From Mycobacterium marseillense (GTDB taxonomy: Bacteria; Actinomycetota; Actinomycetes; Mycobacteriales; Mycobacteriaceae), in the NCBI RefSeq assembly GCF_010731675.1, contig NZ_AP022584.1, positions 186,001 through 250,000 on the forward strand: 64,000 nt of DNA, read 5' to 3'. The notes below the pieces were generated by a model. The model searched no databases, was not told where the DNA came from, and saw nothing but the letters and a program-made list of their open reading frames with translations. This document shows, one piece after another, positions 7,692 through 15,421 of the stretch. The number at the start of each line of letters is the position of its first letter. Position 1 is the stretch's first letter. Made by a program: the position numbers and the translations under genes.

Positions 7692-8039
7692 ATGGCATAC
7701 GTGATAGGAAAGCCCTGCGTAGACGTGATGGACCGGTCCTGCGTCGAGGAGTGTCCGGTCGACTGCATCTACGAGGGCGGCCGGGCGCTTTACATTCATC
7801 CCGACGAGTGCGTCGATTGCGGGGCGTGCGAGCCCGTTTGCCCCGTCGAAGCGATCTACTACGAGGATGACCTGCCCGACGAGTTGCAGCCGTATCAGGC
7901 GGACAACGCGGCGTTCTTCTCCGAAACGCTGGAGGGCCGCGACGAGCCCCTGGGGTCACCGGGCGGCGCCGCCAAGATCGGCCCACTCGGCGTCGACACA
8001 CCGTTGGTGGCCAACTTGCCCAAGCAAGAACCTGAGTGA
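7692..8039 (+). CDS. fdxA: 7Fe ferredoxin (FdxA type)
   Basis: A 115-residue [3Fe-4S][4Fe-4S] ferredoxin. The N-terminal cysteines follow the 7Fe pattern: C9, C17, C21-Pro ('CVEECPVDC'), then 'CVDCGACEPVCPVEAIY'. The C-terminal half ('YQADNAAFFSETL..LGSPGGAAKIG') matches the mycobacterial FdxA type. Length agrees with M. tuberculosis FdxA (about 114 residues), a gene of the DosR dormancy regulon. Here the promoter carries the ACAA-N6-TTGT repeat, and I did not see a DosR-type box. There is no ribosome site, so translation is probably leaderless. It is a cytosolic low-potential electron carrier, perhaps for the nitroreductase, the cleavage-like enzyme or P450s. Confidence 0.92.
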   Translation: MAYVIGKPCVDVMDRSCVEECPVDCIYEGGRALYIHPDECVDCGACEPVCPVEAIYYEDDLPDELQPYQADNAAFFSETLEGRDEPLGSPGGAAKIGPLGVDTPLVANLPKQEPE

Positions 8040-8071
8040 GCGTGAGCGTGGCCGGCCCGCTTACTCGGGCA

Positions 8072-8164
8072 TCACATGCGCCCGTACGCGACGGCCATCA
8101 GGAGGAAAATCCCCGCAACCAGAAGGAACATCGTCGCCAACGGGTCGATCACATCGAAAATCAT
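8072..8164 (-). CDS. Possible 30-residue single-pass membrane peptide
   Basis: A short reading frame starts 10 bases after the stop of the Gre-family gene and on the same strand. It encodes 30 residues: a short acidic start (MIFDVIDPLA) and one hydrophobic helix ('TMFLLVAGIFLLMAVAYG'), ending RM. The size and pattern resemble KdpF-type mini-proteins, but no kdp genes are present and I do not claim homology. No strong ribosome site precedes it; coupling to the upstream gene would be required. The case rests on the clear membrane-helix pattern and the tight spacing. Confidence 0.4.
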   Translation of the reverse strand: MIFDVIDPLATMFLLVAGIFLLMAVAYGRM

Positions 8165-8174
8165 GGGATCGCCG

Positions 8175-8642
8175 TCAGCTGAGGCCCGCCAGGTGAACTC
8201 CGTAGGGAACGGCCTTCAGCAGTGTGACGGTGAGTGTGACGCCGCTGGGCAGCGTGTAGGTGCGCTGCTCGCCGGGACGCGCGCCGGCGATCGCGGCGCC
8301 CAGCGGCGATCGGATCGAATACACCTCCATGCCGCCGTATTCGGCCCCGCGCACACTGAACAGGAATGTTTCGATCTCGCCGGTGTCGTCGTAGCGGATG
8401 GTCAAAACCATGCCCGGCTCGGCGATTCCATCGTCGGGTGGATCCTCACCGACAACCGCATCGACCAGCAGCTCATGGATCCGTCGAATGCGAACCTGCC
8501 ACGCACGCTGGACAGCGACCGAGTTTTCGTCGTTGGCACTGCCAACGGCGTTGGTGTCACACAATTCCCGCAGCGTCGCCAGTTCTCGTTGGAGGCGCTC
8601 GTAGGCCTGCGGTGAAATCCATGCGGGTTGAGTGCTGGTCAT
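8175..8642 (-). CDS. GreA/GreB-family transcription factor homologue
   Basis: A 155-residue Gre-family protein: an N-terminal coiled-coil (about residues 10-75, 'PQAYERLQRELATLREL') and a C-terminal FKBP-like domain with the Gre signature 'IRSPLGAAIAGARPGE'. Canonical Gre factors reactivate backtracked RNA polymerase using two acidic residues at the coiled-coil tip. Here the tip region reads 'DTNAVGSANDENSVA' and it is not clear that the pair is kept. Its size and character resemble the mycobacterial Rv3788-type Gre homologue, reported to inhibit RNA polymerase instead. ATG at 8642 follows a GGAAAGGGAA ribosome site. Its position in the stress island suggests a role in transcription under stress. 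Confidence 0.85.
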   Translation of the reverse strand: MTSTQPAWISPQAYERLQRELATLRELCDTNAVGSANDENSVAVQRAWQVRIRRIHELLVDAVVGEDPPDDGIAEPGMVLTIRYDDTGEIETFLFSVRGAEYGGMEVYSIRSPLGAAIAGARPGEQRTYTLPSGVTLTVTLLKAVPYGVHLAGLS

Positions 8643-8714
8643 ATCTGTTCCCTTTCCTGACAGCTTTCGAGTGCGCCTGAGATATGGGCACCGTTGTGGC
8701 GACACGATTTCGGG

Positions 8715-9989
8715 TTATCGGGCGGCCTTGCGGAGCGTTCTGTGCCGCGGGTCGAATTCGGCGAGAGGCTGGGGCTGCTTGCCGGTGGTGATTTGTTCGG
8801 CCAGCAGGCGACCGGTCACCGGCCCGTGTGCCAAACCCCACATGCCATGCCCGCCGGCCACGTAGACGCCCCGCACCAGCTCACCGATCAGCGGACGGCC
8901 ATCGGGCGTGACCGTGCACGCACCGACCCATACATTGCTGCGCGCGGCCCAATCCACCCCGTCCAGCAGGGAACTGGCGGCGGCGGCGATGGCCTCGACC
9001 CGCTCGCGGGGGTGCGGCTGGTGGCGGCGGCGGAGTTCCAGTGCGCCTGAAACACGCAGCGCGCCTTTGTAAGGCGTGCACGCCACCCGAATGTCCGGCA
9101 GGTAGATGGGCGCCAGTATCGGCCGGTCCACCGGCACGGTGAACGAGTAGCCGCTCTGGGCCTGGACCGGGACGCGCAGCCAGCGACCGGCCAGCCGCGA
9201 CAACCGGTCACCAGTGGCGATGACCGCGGCGTCGGCGGTGAGCGGGTCGCCGCGGCGCGGGTGCACCACGGCACCACTATCGGAGCTGTGGACGTCGTCG
9301 ATGTCCAGCCTGTGCATCGCCGCCCCGCGCGCCATCACCGAGCGGCCCAGGGCTGCGACGAACCGCCGGGGGTCGACGAACCGCTGGCCATTGACGTTCA
9401 GGCCGGCGGTGACTGCCGGCGAGGCCAGAGGTACTTGCTCGCGAAGTGCCGCGCCGGAGAGTGCGGTGACATACATTGGCTGTCCGGCGTTTTCGAGCTG
9501 GTGCAGCATTTCCAGCATGCGTTGCGCTTCTTTGGTGTCGCGAAACAGTGCGGTGATCGGCGCGTCGGTGACCGGTGCGTCGACGCCGTTGGCGATCAGC
9601 ACGTCGAAGGCTTCGATGCAGTCTTCATTGAGCGCCACGCCGGCCCGCAGGGCGCGGCGCGACGACGAACGCCGATGGGACGGTGACAGCTGCATGAAGA
9701 AGGCGCCCAGGTGCACGCCTACGGTCGACGGCGTCAGTGTCGGTGCGGAGGGATCGCGGCGGGCCTGCGTGTCGGCCAGCACGCCGGAGGGCTGAAGCGG
9801 AAGGGTCAATGCCGGAGCGATCCAGCCCGCGTTGCCCCACGACGCGCCCGCGGCAACGCCCGTGCGATCGACCACCGTGACGTCGACGCCGCGTTCTTGG
9901 AGGAACCATGCCGTGGACAATCCGACGATGCCGGCACCCACGACGATCACCGATCTGGGTCCGCCGTCAATAGGCTCGACGCCACCCAT
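8715..9989 (-). CDS. FAD-dependent D-amino acid dehydrogenase-like oxidoreductase
   Basis: A 424-residue flavoprotein of the DadA/glycine-oxidase (DAO) superfamily. The N-terminal FAD-binding motif is 'VIVVGAGIVGLSTAWFLQERG', followed by 'GASWGNAGWIAP', typical of DadA. Near the C terminus, 'TPDGRPLIGELVRGVYVAGGHGMWGLAHGP' is the second FAD contact. Such enzymes oxidise D-amino acids or similar amines and pass electrons to the membrane quinone pool. The start at 9989 is supported by GGAGGTG 6-7 bases upstream and by the family N terminus; the open frame to 10169 is not coding-like. It sits between the Gre homologue and the Rv1733c-like gene, same strand. The exact substrate is unknown. Confidence 0.88.
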   Translation of the reverse strand: MGGVEPIDGGPRSVIVVGAGIVGLSTAWFLQERGVDVTVVDRTGVAAGASWGNAGWIAPALTLPLQPSGVLADTQARRDPSAPTLTPSTVGVHLGAFFMQLSPSHRRSSSRRALRAGVALNEDCIEAFDVLIANGVDAPVTDAPITALFRDTKEAQRMLEMLHQLENAGQPMYVTALSGAALREQVPLASPAVTAGLNVNGQRFVDPRRFVAALGRSVMARGAAMHRLDIDDVHSSDSGAVVHPRRGDPLTADAAVIATGDRLSRLAGRWLRVPVQAQSGYSFTVPVDRPILAPIYLPDIRVACTPYKGALRVSGALELRRRHQPHPRERVEAIAAAASSLLDGVDWAARSNVWVGACTVTPDGRPLIGELVRGVYVAGGHGMWGLAHGPVTGRLLAEQITTGKQPQPLAEFDPRHRTLRKAAR

Positions 9990-10169
9990 CGCGCACCTCC
10001 GCAGCCGCTCGTGTTGGTGAGATCCATGGTGGTGGGCGCGGTTGCCGCGGTGTTTGCCGGAACTCGACAACGCGGGGGTGAGCCGTTGTTCCGAACCGAC
10101 AACACCATTGCTGCGGCTCTCTGCACCTAGGTGCCCTGGCGGAGCCGTGCGCCCGCGCGGCACAAGCAA

Positions 10170-10196
10170 ATCCCCGCGGCCGTCGACCGCGGGGAT
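10170..10196 (-). terminator. Probable terminator of the Rv1733c-like gene
   Basis: ATCCCCGCGG and CCGCGGGGAT form a perfect 10-base stem with a 7-base loop, 35 bases after the stop at 10231. Read on the minus strand the stem ends in a short T-rich tract (GATTTGCTTG). The weak T tract makes this a likely but not classical terminator. Confidence 0.5.
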
Positions 10197-10230
10197 GGGT
10201 GGTGAAGACGTCGATACGGCTGCCGTTGCC

Positions 10231-10860
10231 TCATCGATGCCCGACGAGGCTGTCGAAGTCGCGTTGCCAGGCGGCGTGGCGCGACCGGTCGAGCGCGACC
10301 CGGACGGCGCCGAATAAGCCTGCCGCCAACAAACTCAGGGTGGACCAGGTCGCGACGGCGAACGCCACGCCCGCGTCGACGGCGGTCCGTACCGGCGGCC
10401 GAACCGGGACGCCCTTGTCGTCGACCCAAATCTCAATCGCATCACCGGTCTTCACGTTGAGTGGCGCGGCGACATCGCCGGTGTGTTCGGTCCCGGCGAC
10501 CGACCATCGTGCAGGCACCATCACCGTTGGACTTTCGAGGTTCCTGCGCGGGTGGCTGTCCCCGACGGACGTCGCGGTCACCTGCCGGCGAGCCTGGACC
10601 TGCTCGGCGTGCACGCGGCTACCGGACTCGTGGACCGCGGTACCCACGGCCGCCCCGATGGGAATCGCCACCAGCGAGATCGCGATGGCCAGCACCAACA
10701 TCAGTGCCTCCACCCGGTCGCTGGCGCGTATCAGCGGGTTGCGCCCGAACAATCGCGAGGACAGCCGCCGAGGCAGGGTTGGCACGGTGAAGCTCTCCAT
10801 GGCGGCGCCATCGTCCGGTTCGCCGGCGGGCCGAAGATGATCGGGACGTTGGGTGCTCAT
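10231..10860 (-). CDS. Rv1733c-like membrane protein
   Basis: A 209-residue protein with two transmembrane helices: one at about residues 48-75 ('VEALMLVLAIAISLVAIPIGAAVGTAV') and one near 165-190 ('GVAFAVATWSTLSLLAAGLFGAVRV'), separated by an extracytoplasmic domain of about 90 residues with 'VTATSVGDSHPRR'. Length and topology match Rv1733c of M. tuberculosis (about 210 residues), a DosR-regulon membrane protein and T-cell antigen of unknown function. ATG at 10860 is preceded by AGGAAA. With FdxA and the Acg-like nitroreductase it is the third homologue of a dormancy-regulon gene here. The biochemical role is unknown. Confidence 0.85.
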   Translation of the reverse strand: MSTQRPDHLRPAGEPDDGAAMESFTVPTLPRRLSSRLFGRNPLIRASDRVEALMLVLAIAISLVAIPIGAAVGTAVHESGSRVHAEQVQARRQVTATSVGDSHPRRNLESPTVMVPARWSVAGTEHTGDVAAPLNVKTGDAIEIWVDDKGVPVRPPVRTAVDAGVAFAVATWSTLSLLAAGLFGAVRVALDRSRHAAWQRDFDSLVGHR

Positions 10861-11042
10861 CGGATGTTTCCTATCGACGGGTCGGCGCGGGTTCGAGGTT
10901 CGCACACGGCAGCCGGAAACACGCCGCCACTGAAACCGGCCACGGTGGACAACTTCATGATGGCGGGGATGCACTTCGCAAGCTTTGCCGCAGCAAGACA
11001 ACCGCGCCGCGGCGCTTTGTCGGATCCCGACAGCGCCGCCGG

Positions 11043-12566
11043 TCAGTCGGTGTCGGCGGCCGCGAGTTCGATCATCATCGCCAGCCGCTTTCTGGCATCG
11101 TCCAACGACAGGGTCGTGATCTCAGCCATTTTGCGCAGCCGGTAACGAACGGTGTTCTCGTGAATTCCCAGCCGTTCGCCGGCCTCGGTGGGGTCGCCCT
11201 GGGCCTGTAGCCACGCCCGCAGCGTGAGCACGTAGTCGGTGCCGTTGGCCTGGTCATGGCGGCGCAATTCGGCCACCGGCCCGCGGGTCGGCGCGCGCCC
11301 CGAGCGTGCGGCGGCGCGCAGCCGTTGCAGCAGGATGTCGTCCCACGACTCGTCGTAGGCCGGAGGTGCGGCCGCCGGTGATATCTCGTGCAACGCCAGG
11401 CATTCGTCGGCCTCCTGGCGTGCGGCGGCGAGGTCTGCCACCTCGGCCACACCGCTGACTCCGGCGATCACGGTCGCCTGCTCGGGCAGGGCTGCCTGCA
11501 ATGTGGTCACCCAGCGTCGCGCCGTCACCGCGTCCTCACCGGGCAGCACGGTGTAGACGATGTTGCCCGCCAAAGCGCTGCGCCCCGGCCGTGACCAGCC
11601 GAACCCCGTGGTGGCGCGCTCGAATGCCAACAGCAGCGCGGCATCGCGGTCGGCGCCGACGAACGCCTGCACCGCGATCACGCGCAAACCGTTGTGCGCC
11701 AGGCCCAGCCTGCTCGCCACCGTGGCCGCGTCGGCGGCGCCCTCCAGCAACCGGATCACCAGTTCGGACTCGACCTGGCGCTCCAGGTCGGCGCTCGCGC
11801 GTGACCGCAGCAGGTGCAGGGCCACGGTGTGCGCGCCGTCGGTCAGGGCCCTGCGCGCCGCGTCGTCCAGCGGTGCCGGGCAGGCCACCCACACCGACCC
11901 GATCAGTTCCGCGCCGGATCGCACCGCGACCACCATGCGCCCGGTCAAGCCCTGGTCAGGGGCCTTGGCGATAAACAGCGGCTCGTCGGAGGCCGCCAGG
12001 TGCGCGAGTACCCCCCGCGACTCGAACAACGCGCGGAGCGGTTCCGGCGTCTGCCGTCCCAGGATCGTCTCGACCCGTGCCGGGTCCGCATGCTGCTGCA
12101 GCCTGGAATACGCCAACACCCGCAACAGCCGATCGTGGATGACGACGGCGCTGCCGATCGCGTCCGCCAAACTGTCGGCCAACGCGAACAAATCGGTTGG
12201 GCCGCGGCCGGATTCGGTCTCGCGGCCCTCGAGCACCAGGCCGTAGACCACGGCGGCCACCGCGCTCCAGGACACCGTCTCATCGATGACCATCACCGCG
12301 CCCACTTCAGTGCTGCTGTCGAACGTCACCGGTGTCTCACCGTCGCGCAGCACCACCACGACCGCGCGCGCCGACGCGGCCCAGCGCACGGCCTCGTCGA
12401 GTGAGGCGGCGCCGATGGCCAGCAAGACGTCGCCCACTACGGCGCGTTCGGTGGGCGGCTCGTGGACGACCACGCTGCGCAGCTCGGTCGACCGGGGCAC
12501 CGACGACCACCGCAATCGGACGCCGTACCCACCCAGGACGTTCACCAGGCGGTCCAGTGTGATCAT
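11043..12566 (-). CDS. PucR-family transcriptional regulator
   Basis: A 507-residue regulator of the PucR/CdaR type. An N-terminal purine-catabolism-like domain is followed by a GGDEF-like middle domain and a C-terminal helix-turn-helix of the HTH_30 type ('GDPTEAGERLGIHENTVRYRLRKMAEI', about residues 455-485). Family members activate catabolic genes in response to small metabolites. It is divergent from the cleavage-enzyme/ferredoxin fusion gene at 12894, and it probably controls that gene, an arrangement typical for PucR proteins next to catabolic targets. The 327-base gap between them also holds operator-like repeat 3. TGGAG precedes the ATG at about 9 bases. Confidence 0.88.
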   Translation of the reverse strand: MITLDRLVNVLGGYGVRLRWSSVPRSTELRSVVVHEPPTERAVVGDVLLAIGAASLDEAVRWAASARAVVVVLRDGETPVTFDSSTEVGAVMVIDETVSWSAVAAVVYGLVLEGRETESGRGPTDLFALADSLADAIGSAVVIHDRLLRVLAYSRLQQHADPARVETILGRQTPEPLRALFESRGVLAHLAASDEPLFIAKAPDQGLTGRMVVAVRSGAELIGSVWVACPAPLDDAARRALTDGAHTVALHLLRSRASADLERQVESELVIRLLEGAADAATVASRLGLAHNGLRVIAVQAFVGADRDAALLLAFERATTGFGWSRPGRSALAGNIVYTVLPGEDAVTARRWVTTLQAALPEQATVIAGVSGVAEVADLAAARQEADECLALHEISPAAAPPAYDESWDDILLQRLRAAARSGRAPTRGPVAELRRHDQANGTDYVLTLRAWLQAQGDPTEAGERLGIHENTVRYRLRKMAEITTLSLDDARKRLAMMIELAAADTD

Positions 12567-12792
12567 GCGCCGGCTCCAACGATGTTCGGAAACGAGAGGT
12601 TAGGTGCTTGTATTGTGCCCCCGGATCTCGGGAAACACGGCGATTGTGGCCGCAGAGTCAGAAGCCCCGGTACCTGTCGTGGGGTTTCGCTCGTCATGCC
12701 GCCGGCGGTCAGCCGTAGGGACGCAAGCCATTACGCCGCGCCAGGCGTGCCTTTCGACCCGTTCTGGTCAACGCGCACGACGGCGTCTAGAC

Positions 12793-12816
12793 TTTTCACA
12801 ATATCATTTGTAAAAA
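12793..12816. promoter_or_regulatory. Operator-like repeat 3: TTTTCACAA-N6-TTGTAAAAA
   Basis: The arms match at 8 of 9 positions around the spacer TATCAT. The core ACAA-N6-TTGT and the A/T-rich flanks match the sites at 3659 and 7659. It lies about 80 bases before the start of the cleavage-enzyme/ferredoxin fusion (12894) and 227 bases from the PucR start. Confidence 0.65.
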
Positions 12817-12893
12817 TACAAGCGGACATTGCCACGCGGGCCACGATCAGCCACCGGCCGGCCATGGGCATGCGAAGAAAGGGCAGCGACGCA

Positions 12894-13991
12894 ATGAGTT
12901 TTCGCGACGACGGCAAGGTGTACCTCGAAGTCGGGGTCAACGAGGACGTCAGCAAGGACGAAAACGCGAACGTGCCCTACGGCGCCGAAGAGACGGCCCG
13001 CGATGTGGTCGAGTGCATTCAGCACGGAGCCACGGCCGTCCAATTCCATGCCCGCTACGACGACGGCCGGCAGGCGTGGGCCGACGACGAGATCTCCCGC
13101 ACCATCTTGGCTACGGCGGCCCGTGACGTCGACCCGCTGGCCTATCCCGGCTACGCCGGCAATCTCGACCACATCTGGGCGCTGGCCGAGCACCCGCCGG
13201 CGGGCACGGCCTTGCTGCTCGCGCCGTTCGACCCCGCTCAACACGTCAAGCGTGTGCTGTGGCAGGAGGACGAAAACCAGTTCAAAACAATCGATTCCGA
13301 CGATTCGAACGGTTCGCACCCGTCTTACCCGCCCGAGCTCGACAGATTTACCAAGCTGGGCCTGGTGCCCAGCATCTCAGTGTTCAACGACGTCGACTTA
13401 CGCTGGGTGATACTGGCCGCCCGCATCGGTATCTTGCGACAACCGCTGAACATCAAGTTGTTCTTCTCCGATCGGTGGGTTTCCTATAGCGATCCCGACC
13501 CCGACGTTCTCGACTACCTGGTCTCCCGCATCCCGAAGTGGGTCGACCACGAGATCGTCGTCGTGCCGTATGCGATGAGCTCCGCCGAACGGCGCCAAGA
13601 GCTTTGGGAGCATGCACTCAACCGCGGGCTCGGCATTCGGGTGGGCATCGGCGACTGCCCCTCGATATCACGGACCACCACCAACGCCCAGCTGGTGGAT
13701 CGCGCGGTCAACCTCGTGACCAAACGGGAACTCACGCCTGGCACCCAGGCTGACGTGCGCGACCGCTTCGCCGCGGCCGAGGTGGACGAAAGCGAGTTGG
13801 TGAGGGTGGTCGTCAACCGGAATCGGTGTATGGGATGGGGCGTCTGCTATTCGCACGCGCCGGAGATCTACCAACCCGATGCCGAGGGTTACTGCGTCGT
13901 CGTCAAGCCGCACGTCGACCCCAGCCTGCTGGAGAAGGCCATCGAGGGCGCGGCGAGCTGCCCGGAACGGGCGATCCGCGTCGAGTTGTGA
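12894..13991 (+). CDS. BKACE-like (DUF849) domain fused to a C-terminal ferredoxin domain
   Basis: A 365-residue two-domain protein. Residues 1 to about 295 resemble the beta-keto acid cleavage enzyme (3-keto-5-aminohexanoate cleavage) family. Residues about 300-365 form a ferredoxin domain ('VVNRNRCMGWGVCYSHAPEIYQ', later 'AASCPERAI') with the same three-Cys pattern as the small ferredoxin at 2447-2638. BKACE enzymes condense acetyl-CoA with keto acids using a metal held partly by a His-x-His pair. Here that position reads Q50-F-H52 ('AVQFHARYDDG'), so one ligand is changed. The fusion suggests a redox role rather than simple cleavage. The start follows a GAAAGG stretch; earlier in-frame starts exist. 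It is divergent from PucR. Confidence 0.82.
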   Translation: MSFRDDGKVYLEVGVNEDVSKDENANVPYGAEETARDVVECIQHGATAVQFHARYDDGRQAWADDEISRTILATAARDVDPLAYPGYAGNLDHIWALAEHPPAGTALLLAPFDPAQHVKRVLWQEDENQFKTIDSDDSNGSHPSYPPELDRFTKLGLVPSISVFNDVDLRWVILAARIGILRQPLNIKLFFSDRWVSYSDPDPDVLDYLVSRIPKWVDHEIVVVPYAMSSAERRQELWEHALNRGLGIRVGIGDCPSISRTTTNAQLVDRAVNLVTKRELTPGTQADVRDRFAAAEVDESELVRVVVNRNRCMGWGVCYSHAPEIYQPDAEGYCVVVKPHVDPSLLEKAIEGAASCPERAIRVEL

Positions 13992-14025
13992 CCCCACCTC
14001 GACGCCAGCCGATGCCCAGCGTGGG

Positions 14026-14796
14026 TTACGACGGCGGTGTTGGCGAGCGTTGCAGGAAGGGCGTGAGTATGTCGACGGGCAGTGGGAACACCACGGTCGA
14101 GTTCTGGTCGGCGCCGAGCTCCAAAAGCGTTTGCAAGTACCGAAGTTGAAGCGATGCCGGATTCTTCGACAGGGTCTCGGCGGCCTGGCGCAGCTCGTCG
14201 GACGCCTGTAGCTCGCCGCGGGCGTTGATGACCTTGGCGCGGCGTTCACGTTCGGCTTCGGCCTCGCGGGCCATCGCCCGCTGCATGGATTCGGGGATTT
14301 CGACGTCCTTGATTTCCACGACCCGGACCTCGATGCCCCAGGGCTGGGTCTGCGCCTCGATGATGGTCCGAAGATCGTTGTTGAGATCCTCGCGTTGGGC
14401 CAACAGGGTGTCCAGGTCCGCGCGGCCCAGCAGCGAGCGCAGGGTGGTTTGCGCGATCTGGGAGGTGGCCACCGCGTAGTTCTCCACGGCGAGAATCGCT
14501 TTGAGGGGCTCGACCACCTGGAACATCACCACCGCATTGACCCGGGCGGGCACATTGTCGCGGGTGATCACTTCCTGGGGCGGGATGGTCAACGTCACCA
14601 CTCGCTGATCCACTCGGATCATCTTGTCCACCAGCGGAATCAAACACCGCAGCCCCGGCCCGTACAGCGGGCGGGCATGCCCCATCCGGAACACCACGCC
14701 ACGCTCGTACTCGCGCACCACCGCCAGCGAAAACAATGCCAGCACGATCAGCAGCACCGCTATCGTCACCCCGGCGACCATCAGCAGCGTGCTCAC
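14026..14796 (-). CDS. Slipin/stomatin-family (SPFH, Band 7) membrane protein
   Basis: A 256-residue SPFH protein: an N-terminal membrane segment (about residues 3-26, 'LLMVAGVTIAVLLIVLALFSLAVV'), then 'REYERGVVFRMGHARPLYGPGL', the prohibitin-homology start, and a helical tail with 'MAREAEAERERRAKVINARGE'. These proteins form large oligomers that scaffold membrane complexes. GTG at 14796 is chosen because it overlaps the upstream stop (GTGA, 14793-14796) and has GGAGAAGGA upstream. It is third in the operon norB - membrane protein - slipin, suggesting a role in stabilising or organising the NO reductase in the membrane; that link is inference. Confidence 0.87.
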   Translation of the reverse strand: MSTLLMVAGVTIAVLLIVLALFSLAVVREYERGVVFRMGHARPLYGPGLRCLIPLVDKMIRVDQRVVTLTIPPQEVITRDNVPARVNAVVMFQVVEPLKAILAVENYAVATSQIAQTTLRSLLGRADLDTLLAQREDLNNDLRTIIEAQTQPWGIEVRVVEIKDVEIPESMQRAMAREAEAERERRAKVINARGELQASDELRQAAETLSKNPASLQLRYLQTLLELGADQNSTVVFPLPVDILTPFLQRSPTPPS

Positions 14797-15419
14797 GACG
14801 CGGTGTCCTTCTCCGATCGGCCTGCGCCCCAGCGGGTCGAATAGCGGTCGACCGCGAGAGCCACCTGATCTTCCATCCCGGAGCGGTGCGGCAGGTGCTC
14901 GGGGGCGTTTGACGGGGTACGCCACAAATGGCCCGCCAGCGGCAACCCCGCGGCCATCACGATGGCTATGACGCCGATCAGCACCAGCAGGTCGGCGGGG
15001 GAGTGCAGCCTGGCAAGCATCACCAGCGGCATCACCACCCCTAAAGCTGCTACGCAGCAAGCTATGCCGCGATGAAAGCGTCCGGCTTCGGAGTGCGGCC
15101 AGGGGTCGATCTCGCGGCTGATCTCGCGCCCGTGCTCGGAGGCCGTACAGGTCGATTTGACTGGACAGCTGTTGCACACGCTGGGCTTGGCCCGATAACG
15201 CATCACCCGGTGCTTGGGATCGAAGGAACTCGGCCACAACCAGTGGTCCTCGGGGCACACCCACGCGTCATGGTCGGCGTGGTAACGGAACTGGCCGCTA
15301 CGCCACTGCGCGGCGCGCTGCGACACGCGCCGTGCCATCACGTCGACACCCCAGGCGGTGGCCACCAGTGCCAGTGCGTACCCGGCAACCAGCCACGCCG
15401 CGGCGGTGGGGGATGCCAT
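14793..15419 (-). CDS. Membrane protein with transposase-like zinc-ribbon motif, NO-reductase operon
   Basis: A 208-residue protein of unknown function. It has an N-terminal helix (about residues 6-28), then a soluble Cys-rich region (about 40-110), then two helices ('GIACCVAALGVVMPLVML' and 'LLVLIGVIAIVMAAGLPLAG'). The Cys-rich region reads 'DAWVCPEDHWLW' ... 'YRAKPSVCNSCPVKSTCT' ... 'SEHGREISR', which closely follows the zinc-binding segment of IS1182-type transposases, here in a membrane protein without the DDE catalytic domain. It begins 2 bases after the norB stop and overlaps the slipin gene, so it is co-translated with both. A metal-binding, redox or assembly role for the reductase is possible. 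Confidence 0.82.
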   Translation of the reverse strand: MASPTAAAWLVAGYALALVATAWGVDVMARRVSQRAAQWRSGQFRYHADHDAWVCPEDHWLWPSSFDPKHRVMRYRAKPSVCNSCPVKSTCTASEHGREISREIDPWPHSEAGRFHRGIACCVAALGVVMPLVMLARLHSPADLLVLIGVIAIVMAAGLPLAGHLWRTPSNAPEHLPHRSGMEDQVALAVDRYSTRWGAGRSEKDTAS

Positions 15420-15421
15420 CG

